Below, piece by piece: positions 25,953-34,577 of a DNA stretch of 53,782 bases (position 1 is the stretch's first letter; each line of letters opens with the position of its first letter). Under the pieces are notes generated by a model. That model did not search any database and was not told the origin of the DNA. It was given only the letters and a program-made list of their open reading frames with translations. Origin of the DNA: Bacteroides sp. (lineage in GTDB: Bacteria > Bacteroidota > Bacteroidia > Bacteroidales > Bacteroidaceae); contig JASLCG010000081.1 in the NCBI GenBank assembly GCA_030151885.1, positions 1 through 53,782 of the forward strand, given 5' to 3'. The position numbers were made by a program, and so were the translations under genes.

Positions 25953-26870
25953 ATGACAGTCATAAATAACTTTAGAACATTAGTTGAGCAACTTAAAAAA
26001 AATGGTCGTAAGACACGAGTTGCAGTTGTATATGGTATTGATTCTCACTCAGAGGAAGCTATAAGTGCTGCCATTAAACATCAGTTTATTGATGTAGTAA
26101 TGGTTGGTCCAAAAGCAGAAGTTGAGAACTATCCAATATTTAAAGAATTTCCAGAATCGGTTCAATATATAGATGTTAATAACCCTGATGAAGCTGCTAA
26201 AGAGGCAGTTCTGCTTATTCATGAAGAAAAAGCAGATGTAATAATGAAGGGACTTATTAACACAGATAACTTATTAAAAGTGATTCTTAATAAAGAGTCG
26301 GGCTTATTGCCTGCAGGAACCGTTTTATCTCACTTAGCTATAGCAGATATACCATCTTACAATAAACTTCTCTTTTTTTCGGATGCTGCTGTAATACCTT
26401 ACCCTACCATTGAGCATAAGCAAGCAATTTTGAATTATATGATTCATACTTGTCATAAGTTTGGTATTGTTAAGCCTAAAATAGGGTTAATTCATTTTAC
26501 TGAAAAAGTAAATGAAAGATTTCCTAATAGTACAGAAGCAGTTACTTTAAAAAAAATGGCTATTGATGGGGAGTTTAGTGATGCCCTTATTGATGGCCCT
26601 TTAGATTTAAGTACAGCTTGTGATTTTAGTTGTGCAGACTTAAAGGGTATTGCTTCACCTATACAAGGTAATGCAGATGCTTTATTATTACCTAATATTG
26701 AGTCAGCTAATATATTTTACAAGGCGTTAGTGCTCTTTGCTAAGGCAGAGATGGCAGGAGTTCTTTTAGGCACACAGTGTCCAGTAGTGACTACTTCTAG
26801 AAGTGACTCAAGTAAAACTAAGTTTAATAGCATAGCTATGGCTTGCTTAATGGTACAAGGTTTAAATTGA
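25953..26870 (+). CDS. ptb: Phosphate butyryltransferase (Ptb-type phosphate acyltransferase)
   Basis: From the ATG at 25953 (MTVINNFRTLVEQL) the protein is 305 aa, the usual Ptb length and shorter than Pta. Family motifs include VADVIMKGLINTDNLLKVIL and DGPLDLSTACD, followed by the nucleotide/CoA-site segment ADALLLPNIESANIFYKAL. It interconverts butyryl-CoA and butyryl-phosphate, and relatives also use branched acyl groups. Butyrate kinase follows 5 bases after its stop. Together they make ATP from acyl-CoA, or run in reverse to activate scavenged fatty acids. A TTG 18 bases upstream was rejected. Confidence 0.93.
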   Translation: MTVINNFRTLVEQLKKNGRKTRVAVVYGIDSHSEEAISAAIKHQFIDVVMVGPKAEVENYPIFKEFPESVQYIDVNNPDEAAKEAVLLIHEEKADVIMKGLINTDNLLKVILNKESGLLPAGTVLSHLAIADIPSYNKLLFFSDAAVIPYPTIEHKQAILNYMIHTCHKFGIVKPKIGLIHFTEKVNERFPNSTEAVTLKKMAIDGEFSDALIDGPLDLSTACDFSCADLKGIASPIQGNADALLLPNIESANIFYKALVLFAKAEMAGVLLGTQCPVVTTSRSDSSKTKFNSIAMACLMVQGLN

Positions 26871-26875
26871 AAAAA

Positions 26876-27937
26876 ATGAAAATTTTAGCAATAAATCCAG
26901 GTTCTACATCTACAAAAATAGCTGTCTATGAAGATATAAGTCCGATTTTTGTAGAAAATATAAAACACAATAGCACAGAGCTTGCTGTATATTCTAAAAT
27001 AATAGATCAGTATGAGTTTCGAAGAGATATTATTCTTCAAAAATTGAAAGAAAATAATATACCTTTAGTCTTTGATGCAGTTATTGGTCGAGGAGGTTTA
27101 TTAAAGCCTTTGGTTGGAGGAGTATATGCCGTTAATGATGTTATGATAAAGGATATATCAAATGCCATTAGAGTACACGCTTGCAATTTAGGGTGTATGT
27201 TGGCTGCAGAATTAGCTGGGCTTATCCCAAATTGTCAAGCTTTTATTGCAGATCCTGTAGTAATAGACGAAATGGAACCAGTAGCTAAAATAACAGGTTC
27301 GCCACTAATACCTCGTGTAGCAGCATTTCACGCTTTAAATCAGCGTGCAGTTGCAAGAAGATTTGCCAAAGAAAAAAACAGAGATTATGCTAAAATGAAT
27401 CTAATTGTTTGTCATTTAGGTGGAGGCATTACCATAGGCGTACATAAAAACGGGCGAATTATAGATGTAAATAATGGTTTAGATGGAGATGGTCCTTTCT
27501 CGCCAGAGAGGGCAGGCACATTACCATCTGGACAACTTATTGACTTATGTTTTAGTGGACAGTTCACAAGAGATGAGTTGAAAAAGAGAATCTCTGGACA
27601 TGCAGGCTTGATGGCTCATTTGGGAACAACGAATGTTCAGGAAATTGTAGAGCGTATTGAGAATGGTGATCAAAAGGCAGAATTGATATTAGATGCTATG
27701 ATTTATAATATAGCGAAATCTGTAGGAGCTGCAAGCACTGTTTTAAGGGGATACGTTGACGCAATACTATTAACAGGAGGAATTGCACACTCTGGGTATG
27801 TAATGTCAAAGTTAAAGCGTAGAATAGACTTTATAGGACCTGTATATATCTATCCAGGAGAGGATGAGTTATTTGCGTTAGCTGAAAATGCATTTGGAGC
27901 TTTAACAGGAGAGTTACCTATTCAAGAGTATAAGTAA
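26876..27937 (+). CDS. buk: Butyrate kinase
   Basis: From the ATG at 26876 (MKILAINPGSTSTKIAVYED) the protein is 353 aa, matching Buk and shorter than acetate kinase (~400). ASKHA-fold motifs are INPGSTSTK, VIGRGGLLKPLVGGVYAVN, VCHLGGGITIGVHKNGRIID and ILLTGGIAHS. It converts butyryl-phosphate plus ADP to butyrate plus ATP. Branched-chain acyl phosphates (isobutyrate, isovalerate) are plausible substrates in this phylum. Together with ptb it forms a two-gene operon closed by a terminator. Confidence 0.94.
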   Translation: MKILAINPGSTSTKIAVYEDISPIFVENIKHNSTELAVYSKIIDQYEFRRDIILQKLKENNIPLVFDAVIGRGGLLKPLVGGVYAVNDVMIKDISNAIRVHACNLGCMLAAELAGLIPNCQAFIADPVVIDEMEPVAKITGSPLIPRVAAFHALNQRAVARRFAKEKNRDYAKMNLIVCHLGGGITIGVHKNGRIIDVNNGLDGDGPFSPERAGTLPSGQLIDLCFSGQFTRDELKKRISGHAGLMAHLGTTNVQEIVERIENGDQKAELILDAMIYNIAKSVGAASTVLRGYVDAILLTGGIAHSGYVMSKLKRRIDFIGPVYIYPGEDELFALAENAFGALTGELPIQEYK

Positions 27938-27953
27938 CTTTAAGTTTAGACAT

Positions 27954-27990
27954 AAAAATAGGCTAGTGAAAACTTCACTAGCCTATTTTT
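27954..27990. terminator. Bidirectional terminator between buk and pnp
   Basis: A perfect 17-bp stem (AAAAATAGGCTAGTGAA) with a 3-base loop has T-runs on both strands and serves both convergent genes. Confidence 0.93.
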
Positions 27991-28018
27991 ATATATAGCA
28001 ATAATTAGACTGCTCTAA

Positions 28019-30154
28019 TTATTTTTCTGTCTTTTCAGGGCGAGGTAATAAAACTTTTCTTGAAAGCTTAAATTTACCAGATCTAGCATCAACATCAATT
28101 AGCTTAACTTCGATCTCATCACCTTCACTTATACCAGCATCTTCTACTTTTTCTAATCTTCTCCATTCAATTTCAGAGATGTGTAGCAGACCATCTTTTC
28201 CTGGAAGGAATTCAACGAAAGCTCCATAAGGCATTATTGAACGTACTTTACCTTTGTATACTTCTCCTACTTCAGGAATAGCAACAATAGCATTAATCAT
28301 ACGTAGTGCGTGATCGATAGCATCTTTATTAGTTGCAGAGATTTCGATAACACCTTTACCTTCTTCATTTTCTTCAATAGAGATAGTAGCACCTGTCTCT
28401 TCTTGCATATTTTGAATAATCTTACCACCAGGTCCGATAATAGCACCAATGAATTCTTTAGGAATAATCATTTTGTGAATACGAGGAGCATGTGGTTTAA
28501 GATCTTCGCGAGGAGCATCAATAGTTTCTAGGATTTTATCTAGAATATGCATACGTCCTTCTTTAGCTTGATTAAGCGCTTTTTCTAAAATTTCGAAAGA
28601 TAGTCCATCTACCTTAATGTCCATTTGTGTAGCTGTAATACCATCTTTAGTACCAGTTACTTTAAAGTCCATATCTCCTAAGTGGTCTTCATCACCTAAG
28701 ATGTCAGAAAGAACAGCATATTTATCTTCACCAGCATTTTTGATTAACCCCATAGCAATACCTGATACTGGCTTCTTGATTTGTACACCTGCATCCATTA
28801 AAGATAGAGTTCCACCACAAACTGTAGCCATTGATGAAGAACCGTTTGATTCTAATATATCAGAAACAACGCGTACAACGTAAGGACAGTCAGCAGGAAT
28901 CATTCTTTTTAGTGCACGGTGTGCAAGGTTACCGTGACCAACTTCTCTACGGCCAACACCTCTTTGAGGTCTAGCTTCACCTGTTGAGAATGGAGGGAAG
29001 TTATAATGTAGAAGAAAACGTTCTCTACCGTGGTCTAGTACGTCGTCAATGATTTTTTCGTCATTCTTAGTACCTAATGTTACAGTACATAAAGCTTGAG
29101 TCTCTCCACGAGTAAATACAGCCGATCCATGAGTTCCAGGAAGGTAGTCAATCTCGCTCCATATAGGGCGAACTTCTGTAGTGCAACGTCCGTCTAAACG
29201 TTTTCCTTCATCAAGAATACAACGACGCATAGCTTCTTTTTCAACATCGTGGTAGTACTTGTTAATAAGTGCACCTTTTTCTTCTAACTCTTCTTCTGTA
29301 TATTGAGCTTTGAATTCTTCTTTTATAGCTTCAAAAGCTTCTCCTCTTTCGTGCTTATTGGTATTTCCAGAAGCAGCAACAGCATAAGCTTTATCGTAGC
29401 ATGCAGCATGAACAGCATTGCGAAGTTCCTCGTCATTTTCTTCATGACAATACTCTCTTTTTACAGTAGAGCCTACTTCTTCAGCTAGTTCCATTTGTGC
29501 TTTACATTGAATCTTAATTGCTTCATGAGCAACTTTCATAGCTTCTAGTAATTCAGCTTCAGAAACCTCTTCCATCTCACCTTCAACCATCATGATATTT
29601 TCGTAAGTAGCACCTACCATAATATCCATGTCAGCTTTATCTAGCTGTTCAAAAGTTGGGTTGATTACAAATTCGCCATCTATACGAGCTACACGAGCTT
29701 CAGAGATAGGACCATTGAAAGGAATGTCAGAAACTGAAAGAGCTGCTGATGCAGCAAGTCCAGCAAGAGCATCAGGTATATCTACACCATCTGCAGAGAA
29801 AAGAATTATGTTTACATAAACTTCTGCATGGTAATCATCAGGGAATAGTGGACGTAATGCACGGTCAACTAAACGGCAAGTTAAAATTTCGTAGTCAGAA
29901 GCTCTACCTTCTCTTCTTGTAAAGCCTCCTGGAAAGCGACCAAATGCAGAGAATTTCTCTTTATACTCTACTTGTAAAGGCATAAAGTCTGTTCCGGGAA
30001 CGGCATCTTTTGCTGCACAAACAGTGGCAAGCATCATGGTGTTTCCCATGCGAAGCATAACGGCTCCATCAGCCTGTTTTGCAAGCTTTCCCGTTTCGAG
30101 TGTGATGGTTCTTCCATCTGCAAGCTCGATTGTCTTAACAATTGGGTTAATCAT
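28019..30154 (-). CDS. pnp: Polyribonucleotide nucleotidyltransferase (PNPase)
   Basis: This 711-aa 3'-5' phosphorolytic exoribonuclease acts in mRNA decay and RNA quality control. Two RNase PH domains flank a helical linker, with FGRFPGGFTRREGR in the first and GTHGSAVFTRGETQALC and MDFKVTGTKDGITATQMDIK in the second. The KH domain has FIGAIIGPGGKIIQNM and the S1 domain ends the protein (GKVRSIMPYGAFVEFLPGKDGLLHIS). All domains are complete. It is monocistronic: a TATCTTTG element upstream and a shared terminator downstream. Confidence 0.98.
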   Translation of the reverse strand: MINPIVKTIELADGRTITLETGKLAKQADGAVMLRMGNTMMLATVCAAKDAVPGTDFMPLQVEYKEKFSAFGRFPGGFTRREGRASDYEILTCRLVDRALRPLFPDDYHAEVYVNIILFSADGVDIPDALAGLAASAALSVSDIPFNGPISEARVARIDGEFVINPTFEQLDKADMDIMVGATYENIMMVEGEMEEVSEAELLEAMKVAHEAIKIQCKAQMELAEEVGSTVKREYCHEENDEELRNAVHAACYDKAYAVAASGNTNKHERGEAFEAIKEEFKAQYTEEELEEKGALINKYYHDVEKEAMRRCILDEGKRLDGRCTTEVRPIWSEIDYLPGTHGSAVFTRGETQALCTVTLGTKNDEKIIDDVLDHGRERFLLHYNFPPFSTGEARPQRGVGRREVGHGNLAHRALKRMIPADCPYVVRVVSDILESNGSSSMATVCGGTLSLMDAGVQIKKPVSGIAMGLIKNAGEDKYAVLSDILGDEDHLGDMDFKVTGTKDGITATQMDIKVDGLSFEILEKALNQAKEGRMHILDKILETIDAPREDLKPHAPRIHKMIIPKEFIGAIIGPGGKIIQNMQEETGATISIEENEEGKGVIEISATNKDAIDHALRMINAIVAIPEVGEVYKGKVRSIMPYGAFVEFLPGKDGLLHISEIEWRRLEKVEDAGISEGDEIEVKLIDVDARSGKFKLSRKVLLPRPEKTEK

Positions 30155-30193
30155 AAAAATTGTTTTTTCTATTTCTTTTCATCTAAATTCTTG

Positions 30194-30201
30194 CAAAGAT
30201 A
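30194..30201 (-). promoter_or_regulatory. Putative pnp promoter (-7 element)
   Basis: TATCTTTG on the minus strand, 39 bases before the pnp ATG; perfect -7 match without an evident -33 box. Confidence 0.55.
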
Positions 30202-30298
30202 CATAAATATTATATGTAATCTGATGTTAATGAGTTAAAAAAAACAATTATAACTCTTGTAGCTTCAATACTTTTCATGAACTTGTTTTTAAAAAAGC

Positions 30299-30328
30299 TT
30301 TGAGTAAGGTTGAAAAGACTTATATTTG
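30299..30328 (+). promoter_or_regulatory. Promoter of the second thioredoxin-fold lipoprotein gene
   Basis: TTTG (30299-30302), 18 bases, then TATATTTG (30321-30328) matches both Bacteroidetes promoter boxes, 23 bases before the ATG. Confidence 0.7.
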
Positions 30329-30351
30329 CACAAAATGATTAACACACAAGT

Positions 30352-31506
30352 ATGAAACGTATATTAATATCTTCAATCTGTTTACTAGCAATAGTTGCTT
30401 GCTCAAATAAACAAAATGTTTTTAAAGTTGAAGGAACTATCCTTAATGCAGCTGATAAAATGTTATATCTAGAAGCCTCTAAACTTCAAGGAACTATCTC
30501 GCTAGACTCAATTAAATTGACAGATAAAGGCAATTATTCTTTTAAAGAAGTGGCACCTGAAGCTCCAGAGTTTTACAGACTTAAATTAGACAATAAAGTT
30601 GTTAACCTATCTATTGATTCGACAGAGACTGTTACAATAAACTCTACGGCAGAGAAGTTTGGAAGTGATTACGAAGTTATTGGTTCAGAAAATGTACAAA
30701 AAATAAAAGAAATAGTGGCTCTTCAAGTCAAATTACAGCGAGAAGTTGACAAACTTTTAGAAGAGTCTTATAATGGAAAAATTTCTAATAAATCTTTACA
30801 GCAAAATATTATACAACTGTATAATGACTACAAAGAAAATATAAAGAAAAACTATATTCTTTCGGCACCAAATACAACTGCTGCGTACTATGCGTTGTTT
30901 CCTAAAATAAATGGGTATATGTTGTTTGATCCTTTAAATAACAAAGATGATTTACGTTGTTTTGCAGCTGTAGCAACTTCTTTTAATGAAAAATATCCTC
31001 ATTCAAACCGAGCTAAAAATATTTACAATATTGTAATTAAAGGAATGCGTAATACGCGTCAGGCAAAACAAACCGAGCTAAGCATTCCTGAAGATAAGAT
31101 CCAGACAACGGGAATTATTGATATAGAGTTAAGAGATATATCTGGTAATGTTAGAAAGCTAACAGATTTAAAGGGTAAAGTTGTATTATTAGATTTTAAT
31201 ATTTTTCAGAGTCCTGTATCGGCAGCGCATATTTTTAATATGAGAGATTTGTACGATAAATATAGTAGTAAGGGCTTAGAAATATACCAAGTTTCACTAG
31301 ATGCCGATGAACACTTTTGGAAGATTGCCGTAGATAATTTACCTTGGGTGTGTGTAAGGGATGAAATGGGTATTTATTCCAACTATACAAGGTTGTATAA
31401 CATCGCGGATGTACCTACTTATTTTTTAATTAATAAAGATAATGTACTAGTGGGTAGAGGCGAAAATATTAAAGATATTGATAAAGCTATCAGAGAGTTA
31501 CTATAA
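30352..31506 (+). CDS. DUF4369/TlpA-like thioredoxin-fold lipoprotein lacking the CxxC motif
   Basis: The 384-aa protein has lipobox VAC (Cys17). Residues ~24-120 form the DUF4369-type beta domain (FKVEGTILNAADKMLYLEA). A helical linker follows, and residues ~245-384 have the TlpA fold with LRDISGNVRKLTDLKGKVVLLDF and the cis-Pro loop IADVPTYFLINKDN. Where WCxxC should stand, the protein reads NIFQSPVSAAH, so the redox cysteines are gone. It is probably periplasmic and membrane-anchored, with a non-redox role that cannot be named. It stands alone under a good promoter and is a second case of the feature seen at 4382-5407. Confidence 0.87.
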   Translation: MKRILISSICLLAIVACSNKQNVFKVEGTILNAADKMLYLEASKLQGTISLDSIKLTDKGNYSFKEVAPEAPEFYRLKLDNKVVNLSIDSTETVTINSTAEKFGSDYEVIGSENVQKIKEIVALQVKLQREVDKLLEESYNGKISNKSLQQNIIQLYNDYKENIKKNYILSAPNTTAAYYALFPKINGYMLFDPLNNKDDLRCFAAVATSFNEKYPHSNRAKNIYNIVIKGMRNTRQAKQTELSIPEDKIQTTGIIDIELRDISGNVRKLTDLKGKVVLLDFNIFQSPVSAAHIFNMRDLYDKYSSKGLEIYQVSLDADEHFWKIAVDNLPWVCVRDEMGIYSNYTRLYNIADVPTYFLINKDNVLVGRGENIKDIDKAIRELL

Positions 31507-31558
31507 ACTAGTGATTAGATAGATAAACTAAGTTACATGTTTAATAGCATTCACTTTT

Positions 31559-31590
31559 TTTGATACAAAGAATAATAAAGTATATCTTTG
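31559..31590 (+). promoter_or_regulatory. greA promoter
   Basis: TTTG (31559-31562), 20 bases, then TATCTTTG (31583-31590) matches both promoter boxes. Transcription would start near 31596, giving a ~100-base leader before greA. Confidence 0.72.
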
Positions 31591-31627
31591 TACAGTAATT
31601 AAACAGAAAAGAAATAACTAAATCAGG

Positions 31628-31665
31628 GTTCCAACATGAGTAAATGTTGGAATTCTTTTTTATTT
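31628..31665 (+). promoter_or_regulatory. Terminator-like hairpin in the greA leader
   Basis: TTCCAACAT (31629-31637) pairs with ATGTTGGAA (31644-31652) around a 6-base loop and is followed by a T-rich tract with six consecutive T's. It has the form of an intrinsic terminator but lies after the greA promoter and before its ribosome site, so it looks like an attenuator or the 3' end of a short leader RNA. It could instead terminate read-through from the upstream lipoprotein gene. Confidence 0.65.
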
Positions 31666-31686
31666 AATAATAACCATAAAATATTT

Positions 31687-31692
31687 GGAGGA
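31687..31692 (+). promoter_or_regulatory. Strong Shine-Dalgarno sequence of greA
   Basis: GGAGGA ends 6 bases before the greA ATG. Such a match is rare in this window; only hpf and, less surely, the second rhomboid gene also have one. Confidence 0.75.
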
Positions 31693-31698
31693 TAGAAT

Positions 31699-32163
31699 AT
31701 GGCATATATGTCAGAACAAGGTTACAATGATTTACTTCAAGAATTGAAGGAACTTGAAACCGTACAACGCCCAGAAATTTCGCGTCAAATTGCTGAGGCT
31801 AGAGATAAAGGTGATTTATCGGAGAATGCAGAATACGATGCTGCTAAAGAAGCACAAGGTATGCTTGAAATGAAAATTAATAATCTTAAAATGATTATTG
31901 CAGATGCACGTATCATTGATGAGACTAAAATAGGAACAGACTCTGTTCAGATTTTGAATAAAGTGCAGCTCAAGAATGTAAAAAATGGTATGAAGATGAC
32001 CTATACCATAGTTTCAGAGAGTGAAGCCGATCTTAAAAAAGGAAAAATAGCTGTAAGTACTCCTATAGCTCAAGGTCTATTAGGAAAAAAAGTAGGTGAT
32101 ATTGCAGAAATTAAAGTACCTCAAGGAGTTATAACTTTAGAAGTAGTAGATATATCATTTTAA
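31699..32163 (+). CDS. greA: Transcription elongation factor GreA
   Basis: The 154-aa protein stimulates transcript cleavage by backtracked RNA polymerase. The N-terminal coiled coil (about 1-75) carries at its tip the acidic motif GDLSENAEYDAAKEAQ, whose Asp and Glu act in the polymerase secondary channel. The C-terminal FKBP-like domain has TPIAQGLLGKKVGDIAEIKVP. Length is standard. It is preceded by a promoter, a terminator-like hairpin and a strong SD, suggesting regulated expression. A HIT-family gene follows 15 bases later and is probably co-transcribed. Confidence 0.97.
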   Translation: MAYMSEQGYNDLLQELKELETVQRPEISRQIAEARDKGDLSENAEYDAAKEAQGMLEMKINNLKMIIADARIIDETKIGTDSVQILNKVQLKNVKNGMKMTYTIVSESEADLKKGKIAVSTPIAQGLLGKKVGDIAEIKVPQGVITLEVVDISF

Positions 32164-32178
32164 TAAGAACATCATACT

Positions 32179-32580
32179 ATGGCTACAATTTTTACTAAAA
32201 TTATTAAGGGAGAAATTCCTAGTTATAAAATTGCTGAGAATGACCAGTTTTATGCATTTCTAGATATAAACCCGTTATCTAAAGGACATACATTAGTAAT
32301 TCCTAAAAGAGAGGTAGATTATATCTTTGATTTAGAAGATAAAGAAGTCGCAGAGATGCATGTGTTCGCTAAGCACGTTGCAAAAGCAATTCAGAAAGTT
32401 GTGCCTTGTAAACGTGTTGGTGTAGCTGTTATGGGGTTAGAAGTCCCTCATGCACATATTCATTTAATTCCTATAGCTAAGGAGTCGGACATGGTTATTT
32501 CGAATCCTAAATTAAAATTATCTTCAGAAGAATTTACTGCAATTGCAGAATCAATACGTAATTCTTTTAGTGCAGAATAA
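32179..32580 (+). CDS. HIT family (histidine triad) nucleotide-binding protein
   Basis: The 133-aa protein has the HIT signature HAHIHLIP with His91, His93 and His95. The N-terminus IFTKIIKGEIPSYKIAE is typical of HinT-like proteins. These hydrolyse AMP-lysine or other nucleoside phosphoramidates and related dinucleotides; the physiological substrate is often unknown. It lies 15 bases after greA, a neighbourhood I recall from other Bacteroidetes but could not check. It ends before a strong terminator. Confidence 0.93.
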   Translation: MATIFTKIIKGEIPSYKIAENDQFYAFLDINPLSKGHTLVIPKREVDYIFDLEDKEVAEMHVFAKHVAKAIQKVVPCKRVGVAVMGLEVPHAHIHLIPIAKESDMVISNPKLKLSSEEFTAIAESIRNSFSAE

Positions 32581-32608
32581 CGTATCGCTTTTTTACGATA
32601 GTTATAAT

Positions 32609-32643
32609 AAAGGGGCTATTTACAATTTGTAAATAGCCCCTTT
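32609..32643. terminator. Bidirectional terminator between the HIT and SulP genes
   Basis: A perfect stem of about 16 bp (AAAGGGGCTATTTACAA and complement) with A/T flanks lies between the convergent genes. Confidence 0.9.
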
Positions 32644-32663
32644 ATTTGAATTAGAATAAAAGA

Positions 32664-34355
32664 CTAGGCTTCTTGTTCTTTACTTTCAATAATTTTTTGA
32701 GATCGTTTAATTGCCTCATAAATATTAGGACAAATGTTTTCTTTGCCAATAAAATCATTGAATCCAGCAGTTTCTAGTGTGTGGTGTACGCTCTCTTTTA
32801 CACCAGAAAGAACAATGCTAATATTTTGTCTTTGAGAAGTTCTACACAAGGTCTGCAAGTTATGAATACCAGTAGAATCAATAAATGGAACTTTTCTCAT
32901 TCTAAAGATTCGGACAATGGGTCGATCTTGAATACGTGCCATCTGTTCTTCAAACTTATTAGCTATACCAAAGAAGTATGGTCCATCTATTTCATATACT
33001 TCTACTCCTTCTGGAATTTTGATAATCTCTTCTTTAACAGCTGGGCCAAAATCTGCAAAAACATCTAGGTCTTTTGTATTAACAGATATTTTTGTGGTTT
33101 CTGATACTCTTTTCATGAATAGAAGACAAGCAATTAAAATACCTACTTGTATAGCAATAACTAAGTCGAAAATTACTGTTAATGAGAAAGTTGTAATTAA
33201 CACTATTACATCGGCCTTAGGATTTTTAAGTAGAGATTTAAATGTTCTCCATTCACTCATGTTATAAGCTACAATGATCAACACACCTGCAAGACAAGAC
33301 ATAGGAATGTATTGAGCAAGAGGCATTAAAAATAGTAAAATTAATAGAAGAACTATGGCATGAATAATACCTGCAACAGGGGTTTTACCTCCATTGTTAA
33401 TATTCGTCATTGTTCTTGCAATAGCCCCTGTTGCTGGGATTCCACCAAATAGAGGTGCTACAACATTGGCAACTCCTTGTGCTATTAACTCAGTATTTGA
33501 ATCGTGCTTATCTCCAATAACTCCATCTGCTACAGCTGCCGATAGTAAAGACTCTATAGCGCCAAGAATAGCAATAACCCCTGCTACAGGCAATAGATTC
33601 TTAAAGGTTTCCCAATCTATATTAGGAATTTCCATCTCTGGTAATTTAGGTGAGATTGTGAATCTATCTCCAATAGTTGAAATAGAAGTTACACCCATGT
33701 AGTTTTTTAAAAGATATGCTATTACAGTCATAAGAATAATAGCAACAAGTGATCCTGGAATTTTTTTAGAAAATTTTGGTGTAATAATAATAAAGAATAT
33801 ACTACCAAGGCTGATAATAGTGCTCCAAATGTCAATGGTGTGAAAGTGCTTGAAGTATAATATCCACTTACTTATGAAGTCGCCAGGCACGGCTTCTCCT
33901 CCAAAGTTAAGCCCAAAAGTGTCTCCTATTTGCGTCGTGAATATTGTTAATGCAATACCACTAGTAAATCCGACAATAATTGGGTAAGGTATAAATTTTA
34001 TGACAGTACCTAGCTTAAATACCCCCATGGCAATAAGCATGAAACCAGCAATAAGCGTTGCAACGATAAGTCCTGATACGCCATACTGCTCAATTATACC
34101 ATAAACGATAACAATAAATGCACCCGTAGGCCCACCAATTTGTACTTTGCTTCCTCCGAAGACTGAAATGATGAATCCTGCTATGATAGCAGTAATAATC
34201 CCTTTTTCTGGCGATACGCCACTGGCAATACCAAAGGCAATAGCTAATGGTAGTGCAACAATACCAACAATAATACCAGCCATTACGTCTGAAATGAACT
34301 TCTCTCTAGAATAGTCCTTTAGGCTGGAGATTAACTTAGGTTTAAACTCAAACAT
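32664..34355 (-). CDS. SulP family anion transporter with C-terminal STAS domain
   Basis: The 563-aa protein has 12-14 membrane helices. SulP landmarks include VGIVALPLAIAFGIASGVSPEKGI, QIGGPTGAFIVIVYG and FGGIPATGAIARTMTNINNGGKTPVAGI. Residues ~440-555 form a STAS domain (VYEIDGPYFFGIANKFEE, VPFIDSTGIHNLQTL). Bacterial SulP proteins carry sulfate or bicarbonate, or C4-dicarboxylates, often with sodium or protons; the anion is not readable here. It is monocistronic, with a TACTTTTG element 27 bases upstream. Confidence 0.94.
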   Translation of the reverse strand: MFEFKPKLISSLKDYSREKFISDVMAGIIVGIVALPLAIAFGIASGVSPEKGIITAIIAGFIISVFGGSKVQIGGPTGAFIVIVYGIIEQYGVSGLIVATLIAGFMLIAMGVFKLGTVIKFIPYPIIVGFTSGIALTIFTTQIGDTFGLNFGGEAVPGDFISKWILYFKHFHTIDIWSTIISLGSIFFIIITPKFSKKIPGSLVAIILMTVIAYLLKNYMGVTSISTIGDRFTISPKLPEMEIPNIDWETFKNLLPVAGVIAILGAIESLLSAAVADGVIGDKHDSNTELIAQGVANVVAPLFGGIPATGAIARTMTNINNGGKTPVAGIIHAIVLLLILLFLMPLAQYIPMSCLAGVLIIVAYNMSEWRTFKSLLKNPKADVIVLITTFSLTVIFDLVIAIQVGILIACLLFMKRVSETTKISVNTKDLDVFADFGPAVKEEIIKIPEGVEVYEIDGPYFFGIANKFEEQMARIQDRPIVRIFRMRKVPFIDSTGIHNLQTLCRTSQRQNISIVLSGVKESVHHTLETAGFNDFIGKENICPNIYEAIKRSQKIIESKEQEA

Positions 34356-34382
34356 GTTACTTTATAGGTTTTAAATATTATG

Positions 34383-34390
34383 CAAAAGTA
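34383..34390 (-). promoter_or_regulatory. Putative SulP promoter (-7 element)
   Basis: TACTTTTG on the minus strand matches TAnnTTTG, 27 bases before the ATG. Confidence 0.5.
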
Positions 34391-34490
34391 ATGAAATAAA
34401 ATGATAAATATTCTTGTAGCATAATATCTAATATTTAATGCTATTTTACAAATAGTTTGGATTAACTGTTCTTTTCGTATAAAAACAATG

Positions 34491-34521
34491 TTGGTTTTTT
34501 AAATAAAAATTCGTACGTTTG
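34491..34521 (+). promoter_or_regulatory. Rubrerythrin promoter
   Basis: TTG (34491-34493), 20 bases, then TACGTTTG (34514-34521) gives both boxes, with a leader of roughly 50 bases before the ATG. No OxyR or PerR site was recognised. Confidence 0.65.
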
Positions 34522-34577
34522 TTATATACGATACTCAAAAAAGATGATACTCAATAACTAATTAAAAATTAAAAATT

